From Acidaminococcus fermentans_A (GTDB lineage: Bacteria > Bacillota > Negativicutes > Acidaminococcales > Acidaminococcaceae), in the NCBI RefSeq assembly GCF_052216985.1, contig NZ_JBQOUY010000011.1, positions 15,643 to 79,642 on the forward strand: DNA of 64,000 nt. The letters run 5' to 3'. Positions within the stretch are counted from its first letter, which is position 1; each line of letters opens with the position of its first letter. Positions 42,324-50,968 of this stretch are shown here, one piece after another. The translations under genes and the position numbers were made by a program. The notes beneath the pieces were generated by a model that was given only the letters and a program-made list of their open reading frames with translations, did no database searches and was not told the origin of the DNA.

Positions 42324-44855
42324 ATGTATTATATCTATAACTTCCTGGCCACAGTTTTATTCATCTTTGTAATCCTGCCCTATTTTACCTGGCGGTATTT
42401 CCGGGAAAAGGGATTTCCCCGCCGGTTCCGCCAGAGTATGGGTTTCCTTCGGGATGAAGAAATCGCGGCCGTTGCCCATAAGAACTGCATCTGGATCCAT
42501 GGTGCGTCGGTGGGAGAAATCGTAGCCACCAGTCCTTTGGTGAAAGAAATCCGCAAGGCGATGCCCGATGCCAAGATCCTGGTGTCCGCAGTGACCACAG
42601 GCGGGTACAATATGGCTCATCAGATCATCCCGGAAGCCGATGCCATCATCTACTTCCCCCTGGATCTGCCCTTTGTGTCCGAATCCTTTGTGAAGCGGAT
42701 CATGCCCCGGATCTTCATGCCGGTGGAAACAGAACTGTGGCCCAACTTCCTCCGAGCCATCAAACTGCGTCGGATCCCGGTGATGATGGTCAACGGCCGG
42801 ATCTCTGACAAATCCGTCAAGAGCTATCGGTATCTGTTCGGGATCCTTTCCGATATGATGGGCAGCGTCACCCGATTCTGCATGCAGTCCTCCATCGACG
42901 CAGAATATATCCAGCATCTGGGGGCGGAAAAGCGCCGGATCTTTGTCACCGGCAATACTAAATTCGATCAGACTTATGCAGAAGTGACCCCTGGAGACCT
43001 GCAGCAGTATAAGGAAGAACTGGGACTGGGGACGGATTATCCGGTGATCGTGGCCGGCAGTACCCATCCTACAGAAGAAGAGACCCTGTTCCAAAGCTTC
43101 CTGGACATCCGGAAGGAATTTCCCCAGGCCCGTCTGATCATTGCCCCTCGGAAACCCGGACGGCTCCATGAAATCAGCCGGCTGGCGGAAAAATACGGTC
43201 TCTCCATGGGCCTCCGGTCGGTGCTGAAAGATATGAGCAGCCCTCGTCCCCGGTATCAGGTGGTCCTCATCGACACCATAGGGGAACTGGGCCGGATCTA
43301 CGCCGTGGGGGATGCAGTCTTTGTAGGTGGCAGCCTGATCAACCACGGCGGGCACAATGTGTTGGAACCGGCCGCCCATGCCAAACCCATCATCGTAGGG
43401 CCCAGCATGTCCAACTTCAAAGATTCCTTTGCCCTTTTGAGCAAGGTGGGAGCCTGTGTCCAGATCCGTGACGGGCAGGAGATGACCGCCATGTTCCTGA
43501 AGATCTTCCGGGACGATGCCCTGCGGAAAAAGATGGGGGATGCCTCTCTTCAGGTCATCAAAGAGAATCGGGGAGCCGCGGTGCGGACCATCGGCTATCT
43601 GAAAGAATTGCTGGAACTGACCGCTACCGAGAGCATGGTAAATACCCATTATAAGATCAATACCCGGAACATCAACGATGAAGTGAGCCCCCGGATGCGC
43701 CCTGGGGATGCAGTGACCCAGTACCTGATCCAGCTTTCCCACGGAGAGGACAACGGGATCCTGGACTGGTGCGTCCTGTCCTTCCTCCGGGTCCTGTCCG
43801 TGCTTTATGAAGCGGGGGTCCGGCTGAAGCTGCTCTGCTACAACCAGGGGATCATGCCCCGGACCAAACTGGACTGCTGCGTCATCAGCATCGGGAACAT
43901 CACGGTAGGAGGCACCGGCAAGACACCGACTGCCCAGAAAGTAGCCCTGATGATCCAGAAGATGGGGTATCGGGTGGTGATCCTGAATCGGGGATACCGG
44001 TCCCATTGGGAAGAAAAGATCGGGGTGGTGTCCGACGGGAAAAAGATTTATATGACGGCCTATGAAGCCGGGGACGAAGCCTTCCTCATGGCCAAGCAGC
44101 TGCCGGGGATCCCCGTGGTCATCGGCAAGGAACGGGCCATCACCGGTCAGTTCGCTGTAGATAAATTCCAAGCAGAAGTGATCATCCTGGACGACGGTTA
44201 CCAGCACTGGCAGCTGTATCGGGATCTGGATGTGGTACTGGTGGATACCCTCAATATGTTCGGTAACGGCTGCATCCTGCCCCGGGGGACACTACGGGAA
44301 CCTCTCAGCAACCTGAGCCGGGCGGGGCTGTTCCTGCTGACCAAATGCGATCAGAGTTCCCCCATTTCCCGGGCCACTCTATGTGATACCCTGCACAAAT
44401 ACGCTCCGGAGGCTCCCGTCGTAGAGAGCATCCATAAACCCTGCGATTACATCGAAATCGCAGACTGGTACAAGAACGACATGACCAAAGCTCTGCCCCT
44501 GGAAGCCCTTCGGGGCAACCATGTGATGGTATTTTCTGCCATCGGCAATCCTTCTTCCTTTGAACAGACCATGACTGCTGAAGGACTGAATATCGTGGAA
44601 GCCATCCGGTATCCGGACCACCACGACTACGGCATGGTGGAAATGCAGTACATCATGGACCGTGCCATCAGCCGGGGAGTCAAAGCCTTGATCACCACCG
44701 GAAAAGATGCGGTGAAGATCCCCACAGAGTTCATCTACCTCCATCGGGATGTGCCTTTGTACATCCTGGATATGGAAATCCAGATCACCAGCGGCGAAGA
44801 AGCCTTTGTAGATACCATCAAAGCCGCCATTAAAAAGGAGAATCCGTCGAAATGA
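42324..44855 (+). CDS. waaA: WaaA-LpxK fusion: Kdo transferase / lipid A 4'-kinase
   Basis: 843 residues, continuous frame. Residues 1 to about 425 are WaaA (KdtA): N-terminal membrane anchor, IWIHGASVGEIVATSPLV, PVETELWPNFL, NGRISDKS, and FVGGSLINHGGHNVLEPAAH. After a linker (about 425-485) comes LpxK: a helix RVLSVLYEAGVRLKLLCYN, Walker A GNITVGGTGKT at about 524-534, VILNRGYRSHWE, DDGYQHWQLYRDLDVVLVD, and AIGNPSSFEQT. Both active sites look intact. The partners are consecutive enzymes: LpxK phosphorylates the disaccharide at 4' and WaaA adds Kdo. No internal ribosome site is seen at the junction, unlike lpxC-fabZ. No separate lpxK or waaA exists in the window. Confidence 0.93.
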   Translation: MYYIYNFLATVLFIFVILPYFTWRYFREKGFPRRFRQSMGFLRDEEIAAVAHKNCIWIHGASVGEIVATSPLVKEIRKAMPDAKILVSAVTTGGYNMAHQIIPEADAIIYFPLDLPFVSESFVKRIMPRIFMPVETELWPNFLRAIKLRRIPVMMVNGRISDKSVKSYRYLFGILSDMMGSVTRFCMQSSIDAEYIQHLGAEKRRIFVTGNTKFDQTYAEVTPGDLQQYKEELGLGTDYPVIVAGSTHPTEEETLFQSFLDIRKEFPQARLIIAPRKPGRLHEISRLAEKYGLSMGLRSVLKDMSSPRPRYQVVLIDTIGELGRIYAVGDAVFVGGSLINHGGHNVLEPAAHAKPIIVGPSMSNFKDSFALLSKVGACVQIRDGQEMTAMFLKIFRDDALRKKMGDASLQVIKENRGAAVRTIGYLKELLELTATESMVNTHYKINTRNINDEVSPRMRPGDAVTQYLIQLSHGEDNGILDWCVLSFLRVLSVLYEAGVRLKLLCYNQGIMPRTKLDCCVISIGNITVGGTGKTPTAQKVALMIQKMGYRVVILNRGYRSHWEEKIGVVSDGKKIYMTAYEAGDEAFLMAKQLPGIPVVIGKERAITGQFAVDKFQAEVIILDDGYQHWQLYRDLDVVLVDTLNMFGNGCILPRGTLREPLSNLSRAGLFLLTKCDQSSPISRATLCDTLHKYAPEAPVVESIHKPCDYIEIADWYKNDMTKALPLEALRGNHVMVFSAIGNPSSFEQTMTAEGLNIVEAIRYPDHHDYGMVEMQYIMDRAISRGVKALITTGKDAVKIPTEFIYLHRDVPLYILDMEIQITSGEEAFVDTIKAAIKKENPSK

Positions 44856-45598
44856 AAGTACTGTGTGTAATTCCGGCCCGCTACGGGTCCACCCGCCTGC
44901 CAGGGAAACCCCTGGCCCTGATCCATGGCAAGCCCGTGATCCAGCGGGTCTATGAACGGGCAGCTCTGGCCCGGATCCCTGATGAAGTGCTGGTGGCTAC
45001 GGATGACCAGCGGATCCTGGATTGTGTCAATGCTTTTGGCGGCCGGGCCGTCATGACCTCGGAAGACCATCCCAGCGGGACCGACCGTCTGGCAGAAGTG
45101 GCTCTGAATTTTGAAGATGTGGATGTGATCGTCAATGTCCAGGGAGATGAACCCATGATCCCGCCTCAGGTGATCGACGACCTGGCTCAGGCTTTTGGGG
45201 AGAATCCCGACTTGGAAATGGCTACCTGCAAGACCGTGATGGACCCGGCAGATTACCAGAACCCCAATGCCGTGAAAGTGGTCACGGACCAGAACGGCTA
45301 TGCCCTGTATTTTTCCCGGAGCCTGATCCCCTATCCCCGGAACGAAGAGCCGGAGGTGAAGGTGTGGAAGCATATCGGTATCTACGCCTACCGCCGGGAT
45401 TTCTTACTGAAATTTGCAGCGCTCCTGCCCACTCCTCTGGAACGGGTAGAAGGATTGGAACAGCTCCGGGCATTGGAAAATGGCGTCAAGATCAAAGTCC
45501 TGGCTACGGATTTCCAGGGTGTGGGTATCGATACCCAGGCCGATTTGGACCGGGCCAATGAAATCTTTGCCAAACTGGACGCGGAAGGAAAGGAGTAA
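44852..45598 (+). CDS. kdsB: 3-deoxy-manno-octulosonate cytidylyltransferase
   Basis: 248 residues, the typical KdsB beginning VIPARYGSTRLPGKPLALIHGKPVIQRV, NVQGDEPMIPP and HIGIYAYRRDFL. It activates Kdo as CMP-Kdo for WaaA. The ATG overlaps the end of the waaA-lpxK gene (ATGA), and AAAAGGAG lies upstream. Confidence 0.95.
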   Translation: MKVLCVIPARYGSTRLPGKPLALIHGKPVIQRVYERAALARIPDEVLVATDDQRILDCVNAFGGRAVMTSEDHPSGTDRLAEVALNFEDVDVIVNVQGDEPMIPPQVIDDLAQAFGENPDLEMATCKTVMDPADYQNPNAVKVVTDQNGYALYFSRSLIPYPRNEEPEVKVWKHIGIYAYRRDFLLKFAALLPTPLERVEGLEQLRALENGVKIKVLATDFQGVGIDTQADLDRANEIFAKLDAEGKE

Positions 45599-45601
45599 CC
45601 C

Positions 45602-46426
45602 ATGGAAATCGTCAAGATCGGATCCTACCAGGTGGGACAGGGCCATCCTCTTCTCATCATGGCAGGTCCCTGCGTATTGGAAGGCTATGAACGGAGCCTG
45701 GCCATCGGGAAACGGGCCAAGGCCATCTGTGAGAAACTGGGCCTGCCCTATGTGTTCAAAGCCTCCTATGATAAAGCCAATCGCTCTGCCCTGGATTCCT
45801 TTCGGGGACCGGGTCTGGAAGAAGGCCTCCAGATCCTGGCCCAGATCAAGAAGGACCTGGGGGTGCCGGTGATCAGCGACGTCCACGAAACCTGCCAGGT
45901 GGAAAAAGCCGCTGAAGTCCTGGATATCATCCAGATCCCAGCCTTTCTCTGCCGGCAGACGGACCTGCTGGTGGAAGCGGCCCGGACCGGGAAAGTGGTC
46001 AATGTGAAGAAGGGCCAGTTCCTGGCTCCCTGGGATATGAAGAACGTGGTGAATAAAATCGTGGGATCCGGCAGCCGGAACCTGATGCTCACCGAGAGGG
46101 GAGTTAGCTTCGGTTACAATACCCTGGTGACAGATATGCGGAGCCTGCCCATTATGCGAGACCTGGGTTTCCCGGTGATCATGGATGTGACCCACAGTGT
46201 CCAGATCCCCGGAGGCCAGGGGACCAGCTCCGGGGGCCAGAGCAAATTCGCTCCCCACATGGCCCGGGCGGCTGCAGCCGTCGGTGTGGATGGATTGTTC
46301 ATCGAGACCCACGACAACCCGGCAGAAGCCCTTTCTGACGGACCCAATATGATCGCCCTGGATCAACTGGAACAGGTCCTGGCCGATGCCAAAGCCATCG
46401 ATGCCATCGGACGCAGGGAGGCATGA
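45602..46426 (+). CDS. kdsA: 3-deoxy-8-phosphooctulonate synthase
   Basis: 274 residues, a DAHP-synthase-like TIM barrel: AGPCVLEGYERSL, FKASYDKANRSALDSFRGPG, VISDVHE, RQTDLLVEAARTG, DVTHSVQ and FIETHDNPAEALSDGPN. It condenses PEP with arabinose 5-phosphate to give Kdo-8-phosphate. The Asn in KAN and the lack of an early metal Cys suggest the metal-independent class. Ribosome site AAGGAG. Confidence 0.95.
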   Translation: MEIVKIGSYQVGQGHPLLIMAGPCVLEGYERSLAIGKRAKAICEKLGLPYVFKASYDKANRSALDSFRGPGLEEGLQILAQIKKDLGVPVISDVHETCQVEKAAEVLDIIQIPAFLCRQTDLLVEAARTGKVVNVKKGQFLAPWDMKNVVNKIVGSGSRNLMLTERGVSFGYNTLVTDMRSLPIMRDLGFPVIMDVTHSVQIPGGQGTSSGGQSKFAPHMARAAAAVGVDGLFIETHDNPAEALSDGPNMIALDQLEQVLADAKAIDAIGRREA

Positions 46427-46429
46427 CCC

Positions 46430-47395
46430 ATGTTCGAAAAAGCCAAAGAAGCACTGCAGATCGAAGCAGATTCCATCCTGGAGCTGCTGCCACGGGTGGA
46501 TGATCATTTTGGTGCGGCTCTGGAGATGATCCTCCACTGCAAAGGGCGGATCATCGTCACTGGAATGGGGAAATCCGGTATCATCGCCAGGAAGATCGCC
46601 GCGACCCTGGCCAGCACTGGGACTCCTTCCTTCTTCCTCCATCCGGCAGAAGGCATCCACGGGGACCTGGGTATGGTCACGGAACAGGATGTAGTCCTGG
46701 CCCTGTCCAACAGCGGGGAAACCGGAGAAGTCCTGAATATCCTGCCTTCCATCCGGCGGATCGGCGCTAAAGTCATCGCTATGGTGGGAAATCCGGAATC
46801 CACCCTGGCCAAAAATGCGGACATCGTCCTGAATGTGGGGGTCCAACGGGAAGCCTGTCCTTTGGGGCTGGCACCTACCAGCAGCACCACGGCGGCTTTA
46901 GCCTTCGGGGATGCCCTGGCCATGGAACTCCTCAGCGCCCGGAAGTTCACCCCGGAAGAATTTGCCATTTTCCATCCTGGGGGCAGCCTGGGGCGGAAAC
47001 TGCTCCTTACGGTGGATGACGTGATGCACAAAGGGGACGAAAACCCGGTGGTCCATGCGGACATCAGCGTCAAGGATGCTCTGTTCATCATTACCGACAA
47101 AGGGGTGGGAGCGGTCTCTGTAGTGGACGGGGACCAGCATCTCCAGGGACTTTTGACCGATGGAGATATCCGTCGGGGCATCGCCAAGGATCTGGACTGC
47201 CTGAACCGGCCGGTCTCTGAAATGATGACGAAACATCCCAAGACCATCCTGGATCACAAACTGGCGGCGGAAGCCCTGCATCTCATGGAATCCAACAAAC
47301 CTCGGCCTATCACCGTCCTGCCTGTGGTGGATCAGGATCATAAAGTGGTCGGCCTGCTGCACATTACCGATCTGGTACACCAGGGAGTGGTATAA
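46430..47395 (+). CDS. kdsD: Arabinose-5-phosphate isomerase
   Basis: 321 residues: an N-terminal SIS sugar-isomerase domain (IIVTGMGKSGIIARKIAATLASTGT, HGDLGMV, LSNSGETGEV, FAIFHPGGSLGRKLL) and two C-terminal CBS motifs (about 205-320). It makes arabinose 5-phosphate from ribulose 5-phosphate, the substrate of KdsA. Starts 3 nt after kdsA. Confidence 0.95.
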   Translation: MFEKAKEALQIEADSILELLPRVDDHFGAALEMILHCKGRIIVTGMGKSGIIARKIAATLASTGTPSFFLHPAEGIHGDLGMVTEQDVVLALSNSGETGEVLNILPSIRRIGAKVIAMVGNPESTLAKNADIVLNVGVQREACPLGLAPTSSTTAALAFGDALAMELLSARKFTPEEFAIFHPGGSLGRKLLLTVDDVMHKGDENPVVHADISVKDALFIITDKGVGAVSVVDGDQHLQGLLTDGDIRRGIAKDLDCLNRPVSEMMTKHPKTILDHKLAAEALHLMESNKPRPITVLPVVDQDHKVVGLLHITDLVHQGVV

Positions 47396-47938
47396 ATGAT
47401 TACAGAAGAACAATTGGCCAAAATCCGTCTCCTGGCCCTGGATGTGGATGGGGTCATGACGGACGGCAGCATCATCATCGGACAGGAAGGTGAACTGTCC
47501 AAGCATTTCGATGCCCGGGACGGCATGGGGATCAGCCTGGCCCTGCGCCACGGCATCCAGGTAGCCCTCATCACCGGGCGACATAGCGAAATCGTCCTCC
47601 ATCGGGCCATGGAACTGGGCATCAGCTCCGTCTATGAAAACGTGATCTATAAAGGCAAAGTACTGGAACAAGCTTCCAAAGAACTGGATATACCTCTGGA
47701 AGAAACGGCTTTCATGGGAGACGATCTCAATGACCTGCCGGCTTTCTCCCGGGCGGCTGTGACCTTGGCCCCAGCTGATGCGTCTCCGGAAGTCCGGGAA
47801 CGGGCCATGCTGGTCTCTTCCTGTAATGGCGGCCACGGCGCGGTCCGAGACGTGATCGAACGGATCCTCAAGGCCAAAGGGCTGTGGGAGGGAATCGTCC
47901 GGAGCTATGAAATCCAGGGACAGGGAGACAGACAGTAA
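47396..47938 (+). CDS. kdsC: 3-deoxy-manno-octulosonate-8-phosphatase
   Basis: 180 residues, a HAD-superfamily phosphatase without a cap: LALDVDGVMTDGSI (nucleophile Asp), ARDGMGISLALRHGIQVALITGR, and FMGDDLNDLPAFSRA for Mg2+ binding. It releases Kdo. Its ATG abuts the kdsD stop and its TAA shares a base with the next ATG. Confidence 0.95.
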   Translation: MITEEQLAKIRLLALDVDGVMTDGSIIIGQEGELSKHFDARDGMGISLALRHGIQVALITGRHSEIVLHRAMELGISSVYENVIYKGKVLEQASKELDIPLEETAFMGDDLNDLPAFSRAAVTLAPADASPEVRERAMLVSSCNGGHGAVRDVIERILKAKGLWEGIVRSYEIQGQGDRQ

Positions 47939-48807
47939 TGCTGTATGGATTTTTAAAAGGAATGAGCCGGTTCCTGTCCTTGCTGCCCTACAAATTCGTA
48001 GTGCGGCTGGGGCGGAATTGTGGTAAACTATACTGGCATATCGCCAAAAAACAGCGGATCCGGGCAGAACAGACCATCCAGGAACGGATGGGCGTCACAG
48101 CCCGGGATGCCCGGGACATCATCCATCGCCTGTTCCTGAATCTAGGGATGACGGCTATGGAGATCCTCTATATGCCCGCTCTGAACAAGGACAATATCCG
48201 GGGCCTGGTCAGCTTCGACCGGCCGGATATCCTCTGGGAAGCCCTGGCTAAGAAGCGTGGGGTCGTGATGCTGGCCTGCCATATGGACAACTGGGAATGG
48301 CTGGGAGCGGCCTTGGCCCTCAATGGATTCCCCCTCAGTGCGGTGGAAAAGCCCCAGCCCAATCCCGTGTACAGCGATTTCCTCAATGAACTGCGCCGAG
48401 GCGTGGGGCAGGAAATCTTCGCCCGGGGGACCAATGAGATCCTGGGCTGCGCCCGGGCCATGAAAAAAGGAAGGATGCTGGGCCTCATCGCCGACCAGGA
48501 CGGGGGGTATCAAGGGATCTTCGTCCCCTTCTTCGGGAAGATGGCTTCCACCCCGGAAGGACCGGCTTATTTCGCCCGGAAGTTCAAAGCTCCCGTGGTC
48601 CCCATCTTCATGGTGCGCAGACCCAGCGGCTTCGGCCACCAGGTATTCGTGAAAGAACCCATTTATTATGAAGATACGGGGAACCGGGAAAAAGATGATT
48701 ATCGGATTACCCTGAAAATGACCCAGGAAGTGGAAAAGATCATCCGCCAGTATCCGGATAACTGGATCTGGTTCCAGCACCGCTGGAACACTCCCTGGAA
48801 CGGGTAA
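47938..48807 (+). CDS. lpxL: LpxL/HtrB-family lipid A acyltransferase 2
   Basis: 289 residues, paralogue of the gene at 35237. Catalytic HX4E is HMDNWE (His near residue 117), with IADQDGGYQGIFVPFFGKMASTP and a C-terminal WIWFQHRWNTPW. With the first copy it can supply both secondary acyl chains of hexa-acylated lipid A (inferred). TAATG coupling to kdsC. Confidence 0.88.
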   Translation: MLYGFLKGMSRFLSLLPYKFVVRLGRNCGKLYWHIAKKQRIRAEQTIQERMGVTARDARDIIHRLFLNLGMTAMEILYMPALNKDNIRGLVSFDRPDILWEALAKKRGVVMLACHMDNWEWLGAALALNGFPLSAVEKPQPNPVYSDFLNELRRGVGQEIFARGTNEILGCARAMKKGRMLGLIADQDGGYQGIFVPFFGKMASTPEGPAYFARKFKAPVVPIFMVRRPSGFGHQVFVKEPIYYEDTGNREKDDYRITLKMTQEVEKIIRQYPDNWIWFQHRWNTPWNG

Positions 48808-48822
48808 AGAAAGGATGCCTTC

Positions 48823-49377
48823 ATGCATGCAGAAAAACGTACACGTACCCTGCTGGTGATTGCCGCTGCCGTGCTCCTGATGGGAGGCGTCATTGCCTGG
48901 CTCCTGAGCAGCAAGCCCACCACGGGCCCTGTAAAGGAAAACGGCAAAGACGTACTCCAGGAAGTCAACGGTTCGACCATCCAGGAAACGAAAAACGGGA
49001 AAAAAGTCTGGGAACTCACGGTCCAGTCCCTGCTCTACGATAAAAAATCCCAGATCAGCCATATGAAGGGCATCAAAGGGACGTTTTACCAGGAGGATGG
49101 CCGGAGCATGACGGTCACCGCTGATGAAGGGGAAGTCCATATGGATTCCAAGGACGTGGTCCTGACCAAGAATCCCCATGGGACCACTTCCGATGGAGGG
49201 GATGCCGTGGCCGACAGATTCACCTGGGTCAACAAAGACCAGACGGTGGTAGGGGAAGGCAATGTCCGGCTGAAAAAAGAAGATACTGTGGCTACAGCCC
49301 AGAAAGCGACCTTCAATGTTGCCCTGGATCGGGCTAAACTGGAACGGGATGCGCACGTACAGAAGGGAGAATTTTAA
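48823..49377 (+). CDS. lptC: LPS export protein LptC
   Basis: 184 residues: a short cytoplasmic N-terminus, one membrane helix (about 11-30) and a periplasmic beta-jellyroll (about 45-180, with MTVTADEGEVHMDSKDVVLTKN). It links the LptBFG transporter to LptA. Ribosome site AAAGGA. Its TAA shares a base with the lptA ATG. Confidence 0.88.
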   Translation: MHAEKRTRTLLVIAAAVLLMGGVIAWLLSSKPTTGPVKENGKDVLQEVNGSTIQETKNGKKVWELTVQSLLYDKKSQISHMKGIKGTFYQEDGRSMTVTADEGEVHMDSKDVVLTKNPHGTTSDGGDAVADRFTWVNKDQTVVGEGNVRLKKEDTVATAQKATFNVALDRAKLERDAHVQKGEF

Positions 49378-50228
49378 TGCTGAAAATCAAAAAAATGGCA
49401 GTGCTGGGACTCCTGGCAGGCCTTCTGTCCGTCTCCACTGCCTGCTGGGCGGCGTCTTCCATCAGCGGAGACCAGGTGCAGTACGATTTCAAAAGCGGAC
49501 AGGCGGCCGCCGTGGGGAATGTGAAGATCCGTCACGATGACGGTACGGCATCTGCAGAAGAAGCTGACTACAATACCAAGACCGGGGAAGGGAAACTCAC
49601 CGGTTCCGTCGTGGCCGACCAGAAGGATGCCCACCTGACCAGTTCGGAACTGATCATCAAGAAACAGGGCAAATTCCTTTCCGCCATCGGCAACGCCGTA
49701 CTCCGGAAAGAAGATAAGACCCTCCGGGCAGCCCAGGTGGATTATGATTCCGATGCCCAGTTTGCCGAGACCATCGGATCTTGGGCCCAGCTCACCATGG
49801 ATGATGGATCCAGCCTGGATTCTGCCAATATGAAGTACAATATGGCTACCGGTGTGGCCAATGCAGACGGCAATGTACGGCTGATCAGCCCGCCCCGGAA
49901 CTTGACCGCCCGGGCGGACAGGGCCATCTACAACACCAAAGAAGCCGATGGGACCATCCGGCTCATCGGCCATGCCACCGCTACCCAAAATGACGATACC
50001 GTCAGCGGGGATACTTTGACCATCACTGGGGCTGGAGGCAAAGTAGCTATGGGCGAAGGCAATGTGAAGATGGTGGTGGTACCCCAGAGCAGCCAGCCCC
50101 AAGAGGCGGGACCAGGACCGGTACCGGTGTTCAGCCTGGCAGGCTTGGCCAATGTGCCGGAGTTCATCTATAAGTTCTACAGCTGGCCCGGTCAGCCCCT
50201 GACCATCGGCCAGACCGAAATTGGATAA
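49377..50228 (+). CDS. lptA: LPS transport periplasmic protein LptA (OstA)
   Basis: 283 residues with a signal peptide (cleaved after CWAA) and a long OstA/LptA jellyroll (ISGDQVQYDFKSGQAAAVGNVKIRHDDG, then repeated strand units such as DYNTKTGEGKLTGSVV). It is about 100 residues longer than E. coli LptA, so one molecule may cover more of the bridge. The C-terminal tail (from about 245) is Pro-rich and then helical. No lptD is in the window. Confidence 0.88.
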   Translation: MLKIKKMAVLGLLAGLLSVSTACWAASSISGDQVQYDFKSGQAAAVGNVKIRHDDGTASAEEADYNTKTGEGKLTGSVVADQKDAHLTSSELIIKKQGKFLSAIGNAVLRKEDKTLRAAQVDYDSDAQFAETIGSWAQLTMDDGSSLDSANMKYNMATGVANADGNVRLISPPRNLTARADRAIYNTKEADGTIRLIGHATATQNDDTVSGDTLTITGAGGKVAMGEGNVKMVVVPQSSQPQEAGPGPVPVFSLAGLANVPEFIYKFYSWPGQPLTIGQTEIG

Positions 50229-50240
50229 AGGGAGTCAAGA

Positions 50241-50960
50241 GTGAAGATACGTGCGGAAAAACTGGTAAAAGAATATGCCGGGCGGCGGGTGGTCAACGAA
50301 GTCAGCCTGGAAGTAGAGCAGGGGACCATCGTAGGGCTTCTGGGGCCCAACGGGGCCGGGAAGACCACCTCCTTCTATATGATCGTAGGGCTGGAGCACC
50401 CGGATATGGGGCATGTGTACCTGGATGACGAAGATGTTACCGCTCTCCCTATGTACAAACGGGCTCTAAAAGGCATCGGCTATCTGCCCCAGGAAGCTTC
50501 CATCTTCCGGAAACTGACGGTGGAAGAGAACCTGATGGCCATCCTGGAGGAGATCGAGCCGGATAAAAGCGTCCGGCAGCAGAAAATGGAAGATCTGATC
50601 CAGGAATTCCATATCGACCACATCCGCAAAAGCAAGGGCAGTGCCCTTTCTGGAGGCGAACGGCGCCGGGTAGAGATCGCCCGGGCCCTGGCCACTGACC
50701 CGGGGTTCATCCTTTTGGACGAACCTTTTGCCGGCATCGACCCCATTGCTGTGGCCGACATCCAGGTGATGGTGGCCCATCTGTCCAAACGGGGCATCGG
50801 GGTGCTGATCACCGACCATAACGTCCGGGAAACCCTCAGCATCGTGGACCGGGCCTATATCCTCAACCGCGGGGAAATCCTGGTGGAAGGCACTAGCCAG
50901 CAGGTGGCGGTAGACCCGGTAGCCCGGAAGTTCTATCTGGGCGATAATTTCAGAATGTGA
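50241..50960 (+). CDS. lptB: LPS export ABC transporter ATPase LptB
   Basis: 239 residues with Walker A GPNGAGKTTSFYMIVG, Q-loop GYLPQEASIFRKLTVEENL, signature LSGGERRRVEIARALA, Walker B FILLDEPFAGIDP and ITDHNVRETL. All LptB-specific. GTG start with GGGAGTC upstream. Confidence 0.95.
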   Translation: MKIRAEKLVKEYAGRRVVNEVSLEVEQGTIVGLLGPNGAGKTTSFYMIVGLEHPDMGHVYLDDEDVTALPMYKRALKGIGYLPQEASIFRKLTVEENLMAILEEIEPDKSVRQQKMEDLIQEFHIDHIRKSKGSALSGGERRRVEIARALATDPGFILLDEPFAGIDPIAVADIQVMVAHLSKRGIGVLITDHNVRETLSIVDRAYILNRGEILVEGTSQQVAVDPVARKFYLGDNFRM

Positions 50961-50968
50961 GGCTGCCC

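Noticed and set aside
42357..44207. A 616-codon minus-strand frame opposite waaA-lpxK
   Set aside because: Shadow of the real gene; no motif, and composition typical of reverse-strand reading.
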